This document shows, piece after piece, positions 1 to 6,002 of a stretch of 6,070 nt of DNA. This DNA is from Candidatus Aegiribacteria sp. Lineage in GTDB: Bacteria > Fermentibacterota > Fermentibacteria > Fermentibacterales > JCC-6. The stretch lies in NCBI GenBank assembly GCA_030642525.1, contig DAOWNO010000140.1:1-6070 (forward strand), given 5' to 3'. The translations under genes were made by a program, and so were the position numbers. The notes below the pieces were generated by a model. That model made no database searches. It was not told the origin of the DNA and saw only the letters and a list, made by a program, of their open reading frames with translations. Within the stretch, counting starts at the first letter, position 1. Every line of letters begins with the position of its first letter.

Positions 1-2
1 CC

Positions 3-89
3 GATGGCGGTTCCGAAGGCGTGATGACCGGAGGTACAGTTACAAGGAATTTCATAGTCAGAAAGCTAACACATTACAGGTACCGCTAA
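3..89 (+). CDS. possible C-terminal tail of an upstream gene (partial)
   Basis: One + strand frame is open from the window edge to a TAA at 87-89 and would give a 28-residue basic tail ending in THYRYR. It shows no recognisable domain. Its only support is position: the stop lies in the loop of a terminator-like hairpin (76-104), and the next gene starts about 70 bases later in the same direction. A second + frame is open from base 2 to a TGA near 163, but its product is rich in Arg, Cys and Trp and looks non-coding. A short - strand frame starting at 55 also runs off the edge. This is a weak call. Confidence 0.3.
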   Translation, partial: DGGSEGVMTGGTVTRNFIVRKLTHYRYR

Positions 90-104
90 CTACCCTGTCT
101 TTTC
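76..104 (+). terminator. weak intrinsic-terminator-like hairpin
   Basis: ACAGGTA (76-82) pairs with TACCCTGT (91-98) as a 7-bp stem with one bulged C and an 8-base loop, followed by CTTTTCC. The stem is short and the T run is only four bases. It would end transcription of the gene whose stop codon lies in the loop. It could also be chance. Confidence 0.3.
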
Positions 105-159
105 CTGTGGGGGCTGCTTGGATATGTTCTTATTGTTGCCCAATGAAATGGAGTTATCA

Positions 160-570
160 ATGAGGTATCTTGAAAAGAACGATAAGACCCGGCTTAAGAG
201 GATGTTTCACACCGGGCTGGATTCAATCGATGATAAACAGATTAAGCAGGCTGAAACCCGGGGGGGGAGTAAGATCAGCAGGCTTGAGGGTTCCGGTATA
301 CCTGAATCTCTGGAAGGTCTATGGCAGGAGATCAAACTATTATACGGCATGATAAGTGATTCGATCATAGGTAGATACAAGTTACCATACAGAACAATTG
401 CTGCCGTTTCTTTCACCCTGCTGTATTTTGCGAATCCCTTCGATCTTATTCCCGATATGATACCCTTTGTGGGATATATAGATGATGCTTTTGTGGTGAG
501 TTTGTGCATCAAGTTCATTGGAATCGATTTGGAGAAGTACAGAAAATGGATACAGAACGGGAAGAAATAA
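160..570 (+). CDS. DUF1232 (YkvA-like) small membrane protein
   Basis: The product is 136 residues. The C-terminal half carries the DUF1232 signature: a hydrophobic stretch (about residues 79-92), then PFDLIPD (93-99), then GYIDDA (105-110), then a second hydrophobic segment. These are the conserved PxDLIPD and G-x-x-DDA elements of the YkvA-like family, whose members are small membrane-associated proteins of uncertain biochemical role. The N-terminal 60 residues are charged and probably cytoplasmic. I chose the ATG at 160 because GGAG (150-153) lies 6 bases upstream. In-frame TTG 118, ATG 124 and ATG 148 have poorer upstream sequence and would add up to 14 residues. A run of eight Gs (260-267) sits inside the gene. 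The TAA overlaps the ATG of a mini-ORF at 570, and the phosphatase-hydrolase gene follows 40 bases later. Family confidence is high; function is unknown. Confidence 0.85.
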   Translation: MRYLEKNDKTRLKRMFHTGLDSIDDKQIKQAETRGGSKISRLEGSGIPESLEGLWQEIKLLYGMISDSIIGRYKLPYRTIAAVSFTLLYFANPFDLIPDMIPFVGYIDDAFVVSLCIKFIGIDLEKYRKWIQNGKK

Positions 571-611
571 TGATAACTGAATCTGGTGTTCAACTGGAAT
601 CCCGGGAATAA
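570..611 (+). CDS. possible 13-codon coupling mini-ORF
   Basis: The frame opens with an ATG sharing its A with the TAA of the DUF1232 gene (TAATG, 568-572). It has a well placed GGGAAG (559-564) five bases upstream. It encodes 13 residues and ends with a TAA (609-611) whose last A is the first base of the next gene's ATG, again TAATG. The peptide has no recognisable motif. It may be a leader that delivers ribosomes to the phosphatase-hydrolase start, or a remnant of a longer N-terminus of that gene after a one-base shift, or chance. Confidence 0.3.
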   Translation: MITESGVQLESRE

Positions 612-2074
612 TGTTGATGCTCTGGCCGGCGTGGGACCGATCCCTGTTTCTTGCTGTGAACGGCATTGATTCCGGTTTTCTGACGACTGTTATGCGCTTC
701 ATAACAAATGTTGATAACTGGATCCCTGTTCTTGCGGGTTACATTCTGATGCTTCTGTGGTGGGGAAGAACAAGACCCCATCCTTCCTCCGGAAACAGGT
801 GGAAAAGGGCTTTTGCCGTCAGAAACCCAAGAATAGTTCTGCTCTGCATGATCATTGCCACGGCAGGTTCGGACCAGATATGCTACCATCTGAAGAGAGA
901 TGTGGGCAGAGCGAGACCATGTTTTGACGAATCCATTTCCATGCAGGTGAGTTACAGGGGGGATGTGTACGGCAACAGGTCATTTCCCTCCGCGCATTCT
1001 GCGAATTCCGCATCTCTTGCTGCTGTCACAGCTTTTGCCTATCCGCCCCTTGCTCCATTTGTTTTTCTTCTGTCCGCTCTTGTGGGGTTCAGTAGAATAT
1101 ACCTTGGAGTTCATTATCCTCTTGATGTACTGACCGGGTGGGGTATCGGACTGTTTACAGCATTATGTACATGGATGATTTTCAGGAGAATGGCAGCAAG
1201 ATCGGGATTGATAGGTTTTGCCAACAGATTCAGGTACCGCCAGCCAGTCTGTTCTTCTCTTCCGGCAGCACCATGGCAACCGATTGATGTTGAATCTATT
1301 GATGGTTATCCTATGAAGGGATACTTTCTGGAAGGCGGTGAAGACCTTGCAGTGGTTGTTCACGGCCTTCACGAGAGCATCGGATCAATGGTGCATCCGG
1401 GAGAACTTTTCGGGAAGATAGGATTCTCGGTATTCCTGGCTCCCTTGAGGGGACATGATGATCACCCTCTTCCAGTTACCAGCGGAGGTCCGGCCGAGGC
1501 TTACGACCTTGCAGGTGTTCTTGAGCATGTCCGGGACATCATGGGATTTGCAAGGAACAGGACAGTTATTTACGGTTCTTCTATGGGTGGAGCTGTTGCC
1601 ATGAAGGTTTCCGCTCTTCTTGGAGATGGTGTCGCGGGAGTCATTTCGCATGGTGTATTTATGAATTTCTTTGCGGCATCTGTATTCAGAATAGGCAGAT
1701 TGAGAACAGCTATTCTGAAACTATTTCTGCCGAGAGGTGTTAGGAATGGTCTGAAGGTATTCATGCCCTGTGATTACATCGGTCAACCGCTTAAAACCAG
1801 ATTTGTTTATATTAGCGGTACTCGGGACAGGATATCACCTCCGGAAACCGGATTGAGGCTGGCCGAAGAGACGGGAGGGCTTGCATTGATACTTGAGCGT
1901 GCAGGCCATCCGGTATGGAAGAACGATGGATGGAGCAGACCTCAGATGGAAACGGTTCTGAACGAGGCTGTTAAGTTTATTCAGGGTATGGATACGGAAC
2001 ATCTCAGTGTTGACGGATCAGGATTTATTCGCAATTATCCTGCTTCCTCAGAAGCTGCAACAGGAAGAGAATAA
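611..2074 (+). CDS. PAP2-family lipid phosphatase fused to an alpha/beta hydrolase
   Basis: The product is 487 residues with two domains. Residues about 1-200 form an integral-membrane PAP2 phosphatase with all three signature motifs: K95-x6-R102-P103, P126-S-A-H129, and S161-R162-x5-H168-x3-D172, where H168 is the expected nucleophile and H129 the acid/base. Hydrophobic segments lie near residues 36-51, 73-90, 148-160 and 175-191. The family removes phosphate from phosphatidic acid, undecaprenyl diphosphate or similar lipids. Residues about 225-460 form a serine hydrolase: HG (251-252) at the oxyanion strand, GSSMG (322-326) with nucleophile S324, D406 in SGTRDR, and H433 in AGHPVW, a complete triad. 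If PAP2 topology is standard, the hydrolase is cytoplasmic. The substrate is unknown; a lipid ester is a reasonable guess. Start 611 overlaps the mini-ORF stop; GGGA (604-607) is only 3 bases away, so ATG 617 (485 residues) is equally possible. The stop overlaps the next start. Confidence 0.9.
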   Translation: MLMLWPAWDRSLFLAVNGIDSGFLTTVMRFITNVDNWIPVLAGYILMLLWWGRTRPHPSSGNRWKRAFAVRNPRIVLLCMIIATAGSDQICYHLKRDVGRARPCFDESISMQVSYRGDVYGNRSFPSAHSANSASLAAVTAFAYPPLAPFVFLLSALVGFSRIYLGVHYPLDVLTGWGIGLFTALCTWMIFRRMAARSGLIGFANRFRYRQPVCSSLPAAPWQPIDVESIDGYPMKGYFLEGGEDLAVVVHGLHESIGSMVHPGELFGKIGFSVFLAPLRGHDDHPLPVTSGGPAEAYDLAGVLEHVRDIMGFARNRTVIYGSSMGGAVAMKVSALLGDGVAGVISHGVFMNFFAASVFRIGRLRTAILKLFLPRGVRNGLKVFMPCDYIGQPLKTRFVYISGTRDRISPPETGLRLAEETGGLALILERAGHPVWKNDGWSRPQMETVLNEAVKFIQGMDTEHLSVDGSGFIRNYPASSEAATGRE

Positions 2075-2340
2075 TGACAGATTTCAATCAGGCTACGGAA
2101 ATGATACTTGCTGTTTCATCCCTACTTAAAGATCTTCAGGAACAGCTTGAGTCAGGTAAGGAATTTCCTACGGATGTGGCTGAGAACATTAGCAAGTACC
2201 AGGTTTTCATGTCTCAGCTGATACTTCTCCACAGGGAAATGGAAGATTTTATAGAGAATGCAGTAACTATGGAGCTTTCCGTTTCGGAACTGCCTGTTCA
2301 GATTCTGGATTTTTCATCGGAGTGGGAACGATTCAAATAA
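2074..2340 (+). CDS. small helical protein of unknown function
   Basis: The product is 88 residues, acidic and rich in Leu, Glu and Gln, with no signal peptide or membrane segment. The first 65 or so residues look like two amphipathic helices (around 5-30 and 37-66), which could form a helical hairpin or short coiled coil. I do not recognise a family. Its ATG shares an A with the TAA of the phosphatase-hydrolase gene (TAATG, 2072-2076), and AGGAAGAG (2062-2069) is a good Shine-Dalgarno sequence inside the upstream gene. This makes it a coupled, genuine gene despite its size. It may be a cytoplasmic accessory to the enzyme encoded just before it, but that rests on context only. It ends 8 bases before the stop of the convergent membrane-protein gene. 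Confidence 0.75.
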   Translation: MTDFNQATEMILAVSSLLKDLQEQLESGKEFPTDVAENISKYQVFMSQLILLHREMEDFIENAVTMELSVSELPVQILDFSSEWERFK

Positions 2341-2344
2341 CAGC

Positions 2345-2367
2345 TATCTCAGAGATACCGCCTTTTT
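2345..2367 (+). terminator. weak terminator-like hairpin at the convergent junction
   Basis: TATCT-CAG-AGATA (2345-2357) is a 5-bp perfect inverted repeat, followed after CCGCC by five Ts (2363-2367). It lies just after the 88-residue gene and overlaps the last codons of the opposing gene. The stem is AT-rich and the T run is displaced, so any termination would be inefficient. Confidence 0.25.
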
Positions 2368-2837
2368 ACCCATACCAGAAAAACAAGAGTTGATATAAAC
2401 AGCAGAAATGTTATCAGGATTCCCAGGACCAGTCTTTCCTTTCCTCCGACACTGACAGATCTTGATGATAGAATCGGTATTTTCGACCATGTATAGTTCC
2501 CAAGGGAACAAACAACAACGGTAAGCCCCGTAACTCTATGAAGACGGTTGTTTGGATCGATCCAGGTCCAGCTGGATTCACCGAATTCGATCCTGAATGC
2601 ACTTTCACTTTCCTCAAATGCTGTCCTTGTTCCGGTGCTCACGGTAAGATCCTGCATTCCGCTCAGTATCTTCACCAGGGAATCGGGATCGGTTAGCGTG
2701 GAATGAACCTCCATCGATGCGCATGATGACCAGAACTCCGCACCTTCAATACCGCTGCTGTTCTCGCACATTTCATGTATGAAACCCTCTGGTGTTGATG
2801 GGGCAAGAAGAATAGAGCATATCATTATTAACAGCAT
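2349..2837 (-). CDS. single-pass membrane protein with N-terminal signal, unknown function
   Basis: The product is 162 residues. Residues 1-12 are hydrophobic and followed by PSTPEG, which looks like a short signal peptide, although it lacks the usual positive N-terminal charge. Residues about 18-134 are a polar domain with Cys24, Cys39 and Cys110 and a Trp-containing segment around 90-92. Residues 136-156 form one strong transmembrane helix, ended by KRR (158-160). This predicts a type I protein with its main domain outside the cytoplasmic membrane and a 6-residue basic tail inside. I do not recognise a family. The start is one base after the TAA of the sensor-like gene, with AGAGG five bases before the ATG, so the two are co-transcribed and probably coupled. 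The stop lies 8 bases from that of the opposing operon. Being paired with a soluble sensor-like protein suggests a membrane partner for it; this is inference. Confidence 0.75.
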   Translation of the reverse strand: MLLIMICSILLAPSTPEGFIHEMCENSSGIEGAEFWSSCASMEVHSTLTDPDSLVKILSGMQDLTVSTGTRTAFEESESAFRIEFGESSWTWIDPNNRLHRVTGLTVVVCSLGNYTWSKIPILSSRSVSVGGKERLVLGILITFLLFISTLVFLVWVKRRYL

Positions 2838-2838
2838 T

Positions 2839-5586
2839 TTAACCTCTTAACGTTTTTCTGATAGCGGAGAGCAGCGTTTTCCTGTCGACAGGTAATTGAA
2901 GATGTCTGACCTTTGTTGTGATTGAAGGAATTCCGCTTGAAAGTCCTGATGCGACCAGTATAGGCTGATCGGGTATTCGTGCCGCAAGTGCTGTGGCGTA
3001 GTGAATATTGCTCTGATCAAGCCTGCATATTACGGCACCAGCTGTCTGTTGCCTCACAGCCATCTCCCTTGCTGATTCAACAATATGGAACTTCTTCGAT
3101 TTGATCCCGGAAATGGCTTCTCTAAAAAGCTCTGTGAATGAAGAAAGCGGGGAGTAGATAATCGCATCGATCTCCTTGTAGTGCTTTTTACCTGCGGGAA
3201 GACCCACCTGCAGTACATCCTTATCGGGGGATCCGGCGAGCCAGCCTCCGAACCCTCTGAAAAGAATACTCAGTTGTCTGAGGATCGATGATCTTTCAGC
3301 GATTCCGATTCCCTGAAGTCTGAACTGAATGACGTGATACTGACCAGGAAGAAAGGAATAAGCCCCGGTCAGGGGTGTGTTATCAAGCCAGCCTGTTTCA
3401 AGTCCAGCCCATCTGTCAGGACACATGGGAGCCAGTATATGAAGAAGGTTTGACAGGAGATCCGTCGCAGCTCTTCTTGCAAACCATACCGGTGCTCCCT
3501 CCTCGGAAGTGGTACCTGATATATCGAATTCCCATCCTTCCCGTCTGCAGGCAATAGAGAGATATTCCGCAAGTGAGCGCAGCTCAGAAGAGGAAGACAG
3601 AGTACCCGGCCCCAGAGTTGTTGCGTCTGCTATTCCAGCCCTGTTCGAATCGAGGACAGTGTGAAGAATGTTCTCACCCGATCTTGGGGTCCTCATACGA
3701 CTGAAGCACTTCATTCCTTTCCATACGAATTCAACGGGTTCGGGTATGAAAACTCCCGCCAGAGCTGCCCTGTACTGGGAAAGAAGGACATGGGAGCCTA
3801 CTCTGTTAAGTATTCTGGCCGCATTCTGTCCACTTACCTGTTCAGAGCCTACTCCTGTAGCTTCCTGAAACCATCCATTCCAGGTTACTATTTCTCCATC
3901 CGGCGTATATTCAGCTTCTCCTCCCGGATATTGTTCCCTTGCTGATGAGATGGCTGCGTTTTCTGAAGGAAGCAGGGTCCAGGTTATCAGATAACCGTTG
4001 CCGGTAGGGTAGATTTCTTCTACATAACCCTGATGATTCTCAAGCCTTGCACTTTTCTTTCCGGAGACAGAAAGATGATTGACCGGACAGTCGAAACACT
4101 GCCTGGAATTGCCGTAGAACTGAAAACAGTGTGAAATGCCAAGGGATCTTCCATGCCAGAGCACTTTTGTATCCTTCATAAATACAGCCTGCAGTTGAGA
4201 GAAGTCAGGAAGATTCGTGTCATCCGTTCTGAGTTTGTCGAGATCGATCTTATTCAGTTTTTTTCCAAAGTCATCGATCGCCTTGTACGGAACTTCCCGT
4301 TCTTCGTTCCAGGCGGCAAGAAGTATGAAACCATTATTCAGGATTGAAACATGAGTGTCATTGAAACACTCTTCAAAAGGCCGGTCCGATACGAGCAGTT
4401 TTCCTATTTCATTGTCAGTATTGCTTGAAGCTATTGGGGCAGCTGACTCCTCCGGCCCGAAAATCGCCAGAACAGTAGCTGAAAAGCCCATGGCAGCAAC
4501 TTCAAGAGTATTCTGAAGAGAATTCTTATCCGATTGATCTGCAAGAAGCAAATCCAGCTCACAGAGCAAATTCTGAAGTCTGTGCTCTCCATGAGTGATT
4601 CTAAAATGTTCGTATTTCAGAGAGAGCGCGGGCATGATGGAATCCGCCCGCTGCTGAAGGGTATCCGCATCACCTCTCCATGGAGCCACAAGGACCAGTT
4701 GTCCCGACGGGTAAATAAGGCATTGACCCCGCAGGCTCATAGGTGCGCGATCTTCATCAAGATCGACCCATATTGGGAATTGAAGGTTTTCAGGATTGAA
4801 AATACTGCTTGTTTCAAAGTGTTCAGTATCAATCTCAACATTGATCGTGCATATTGGAACATAACCCACTGTTGAGCGCGTCAGGAGAACTGCTGCTTCA
4901 AGATTTAGAACGTCTACAAGGAAAGCAAGCAGGTCCTGCGGTACATGAACTTTCATTTCAGCAAGCGACTCAAGCTCCCTGACCGGGAATACCAGCCCCT
5001 CCGGTCTACTGATGAATATGTAGTCAATTCCTCCTTTGTTGTTCGGTGTGCGGGAGAATATCAACCGGAGTCCTCTACCAGTTTTGTCCAGAAGGGTCAC
5101 CTGTCCCCTGGATTCAAGAGAATCGCCTGGCAGTGAGGATATGAGCTCACTCTGTGAAAGCTCCCAGGGTGTATAGCCGAGGAGACAGACGAATCCCGGA
5201 GATACCATTGGTAAACTTCTATCGGGGATGAGTCTTATCACAGGGATTGAAGGATTGTAAAGATCATCATCATCTATGTCCAGATAATAGACTAGAACTG
5301 ATGAATCTGAATCCATGCGGGCAGCTGCAGAATAGGTTTTTGAACCCGGAGTGAACTGCACCATTCCAAAATTCTCTGAAAGAGGCCAGGTGCTGAGGAG
5401 TTCAGCGATAGTATCACCTGCGATATCCGGAATATCTTCTGAAACCTCATCCGGCGAAGTGCTTACCACAGTGACGATCTTCCCATCCGATATGGATATT
5501 CGGATAAGCATTTCAGTTGTCTTCAGCACTATCCTCCGATCTTCAAAGAAGCCATTTAACAGCCTGTCTGCAATTGGATCAGTCAA
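2839..5586 (-). CDS. multi-PAS/GAF sensor protein resembling a degenerate hybrid histidine kinase
   Basis: The product is 915 residues with no membrane segment, so cytoplasmic. In order: a PAS-like region (about 25-105); a PAS domain (115-193, with a V-x-P-G-F-x-x-L-L-G-Y-T-x-x-E-L core); two GAF-like regions (205-330, 335-445); a PAS-like domain (460-540) with Cys487, Cys497, Cys500-Pro501; a PAS (555-650); a histidine-kinase-like ATPase fold (670-798); a receiver-like domain (805-915). No His-bearing dimerisation helix is visible before the ATPase region. In that region N713 remains in LLSNLL, but the second N-box Asn reads I717 and the DxGxG Asp reads L757 (LQGIGI). In the receiver region the acidic pair reads Y811-S812, the acceptor position R855 and the conserved Lys L898; S880 and P899 remain. 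It probably works by binding. The TTG at 5584-5586 lacks a Shine-Dalgarno sequence; ATG 5511 (890 residues) or GTG 5529 are alternatives. The gene leads a two-gene operon. Confidence 0.85.
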   Translation of the reverse strand: MTDPIADRLLNGFFEDRRIVLKTTEMLIRISISDGKIVTVVSTSPDEVSEDIPDIAGDTIAELLSTWPLSENFGMVQFTPGSKTYSAAARMDSDSSVLVYYLDIDDDDLYNPSIPVIRLIPDRSLPMVSPGFVCLLGYTPWELSQSELISSLPGDSLESRGQVTLLDKTGRGLRLIFSRTPNNKGGIDYIFISRPEGLVFPVRELESLAEMKVHVPQDLLAFLVDVLNLEAAVLLTRSTVGYVPICTINVEIDTEHFETSSIFNPENLQFPIWVDLDEDRAPMSLRGQCLIYPSGQLVLVAPWRGDADTLQQRADSIMPALSLKYEHFRITHGEHRLQNLLCELDLLLADQSDKNSLQNTLEVAAMGFSATVLAIFGPEESAAPIASSNTDNEIGKLLVSDRPFEECFNDTHVSILNNGFILLAAWNEEREVPYKAIDDFGKKLNKIDLDKLRTDDTNLPDFSQLQAVFMKDTKVLWHGRSLGISHCFQFYGNSRQCFDCPVNHLSVSGKKSARLENHQGYVEEIYPTGNGYLITWTLLPSENAAISSAREQYPGGEAEYTPDGEIVTWNGWFQEATGVGSEQVSGQNAARILNRVGSHVLLSQYRAALAGVFIPEPVEFVWKGMKCFSRMRTPRSGENILHTVLDSNRAGIADATTLGPGTLSSSSELRSLAEYLSIACRREGWEFDISGTTSEEGAPVWFARRAATDLLSNLLHILAPMCPDRWAGLETGWLDNTPLTGAYSFLPGQYHVIQFRLQGIGIAERSSILRQLSILFRGFGGWLAGSPDKDVLQVGLPAGKKHYKEIDAIIYSPLSSFTELFREAISGIKSKKFHIVESAREMAVRQQTAGAVICRLDQSNIHYATALAARIPDQPILVASGLSSGIPSITTKVRHLQLPVDRKTLLSAIRKTLRG

Positions 5587-5650
5587 GTACAGTAAGAAGC
5601 ATATCGGTTTCTGTCCAAATTCCGCTATTCAACTGGTTTCATAATCACCT

Positions 5651-5692
5651 AATATACTGCAAGCATATACTCAGGATATACGGTACTGCGAA
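5651..5692 (-). promoter_or_regulatory. candidate promoter of the sensor operon
   Basis: On the - strand TTCGCA (5692-5687) and TATATG (5669-5664) are separated by 17 bases; each matches the sigma-70 consensus at four of six positions. A better -10, TATATT (5656-5651), lies slightly downstream without a good -35. The position suits a leader of about 60-75 bases before the TTG at 5586. The region overlaps three ATATAC hexamers. Confidence 0.35.
5652..5681. repeat. three ATATAC hexamers, possible operator
   Basis: ATATAC occurs at 5652-5657, 5665-5670 and 5676-5681, with start-to-start distances of 13 and 11 bases, close to one helical turn. The copies overlap the candidate -10 elements of the sensor operon. 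Further copies lie at 5900-5905 and 5910-5915 (as GTATAT) and at 5965-5970. The arrangement would suit a regulator's binding site, but these AT-rich hexamers also resemble -10 elements. Confidence 0.3.
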
Positions 5693-5824
5693 GAATCACT
5701 GAATGAGTCTGTTTCAGACAATTTAACCTGGAATAACCCGAGTCAGAATTACTGTTGTACTGCCTCTGTTGAATGGCCAGATTATGGCAATACCACCATC
5801 ATTTTTGTAAGCAGCAGAGTCAGG

Positions 5825-5852
5825 AAAAAGGGTAGTTCTGATGGGAACTTCC
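5825..5852 (-). terminator. intrinsic-terminator-like hairpin, leftward
   Basis: Read on the - strand, GGAAGTTC (5852-5845) pairs with GAACTACC (5838-5831) across the six-base loop CCATCA, giving seven pairs and one A-A mismatch. It is followed by C and five Ts (5829-5825). This is the shape of a rho-independent terminator for leftward transcription. No leftward gene is visible between it and the window edge, so it would end either a gene lying beyond 6070 or a small RNA. Confidence 0.4.
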
Positions 5853-5877
5853 TGAAAAATTCAGTGTTAACTATAAT
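5849..5877 (+). promoter_or_regulatory. candidate rightward promoter with perfect -10
   Basis: TATAAT at 5872-5877 is a perfect sigma-70 -10. The hexamer 17 bases upstream, TTCCTG (5849-5854), matches the -35 consensus poorly. A perfect -10 alone is expected by chance in AT-rich DNA, so this is only a candidate. Confidence 0.25.
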
Positions 5878-5897
5878 AGAACCGGTTGTGAATTTGG

Positions 5898-5915
5898 AAG
5901 TATATGTAAGTATAT
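5898..5915. repeat. tandem AAGTATAT direct repeat, 10-bp period
   Basis: AAGTATAT occurs at 5898-5905 and again at 5908-5915, exactly 10 bases apart. Both copies contain GTATAT, the reverse complement of the ATATAC hexamers near the sensor-operon promoter. Same-face spacing suits protein binding. Confidence 0.3.
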
Positions 5916-5940
5916 TGGTAGCAACATATTAACGTATCCC

Positions 5941-5970
5941 TTGACAACATGAATAGTTATTCACATATAC
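5941..5970 (+). promoter_or_regulatory. candidate rightward promoter with consensus -35
   Basis: TTGACA at 5941-5946 is a perfect -35. The -10 is poor: CATATA (5964-5969) at 17 bases, or TATACG (5966-5971) at 19. If used, transcription would begin near 5977, about 25 bases before the large hairpin at 6003-6042. The first 17 bases recur imperfectly at 6038-6054. Confidence 0.3.
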
Positions 5971-6002
5971 GGGTTCCACTTGGGATATTGCTTGAAGAGC
6001 GA

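Noticed and set aside
1..55. Short - strand frame starting at 55 and running off the left edge
   Set aside because: It has only 18 codons in view, no Shine-Dalgarno sequence, and competes with a better supported + strand reading.
590..889. Open - strand frame opposite the PAP2 domain
   Set aside because: The + strand frame holds the complete PAP2 signature; the antisense product is low-complexity and His/Ser-rich.
3570..3600. Possible H-box at residues 666-672 (SSELRSL, resembling SHELRTPL with His replaced)
   Set aside because: The following residues align better with the linker and first strand of the ATPase domain, so there is no room for a normal DHp hairpin; the likeness is probably chance.
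3661..3945. Open + strand frame opposite the sensor gene (94 codons)
   Set aside because: It is antisense to a frame with clear PAS and kinase-like domains, and its product is Ser/Phe/Tyr-rich with no domain or good ribosome-binding site.
4534..4875. Open + strand frame of 113 codons opposite the sensor gene
   Set aside because: It is a shadow of the GAF-like coding region, with no recognisable motif or supporting start site.
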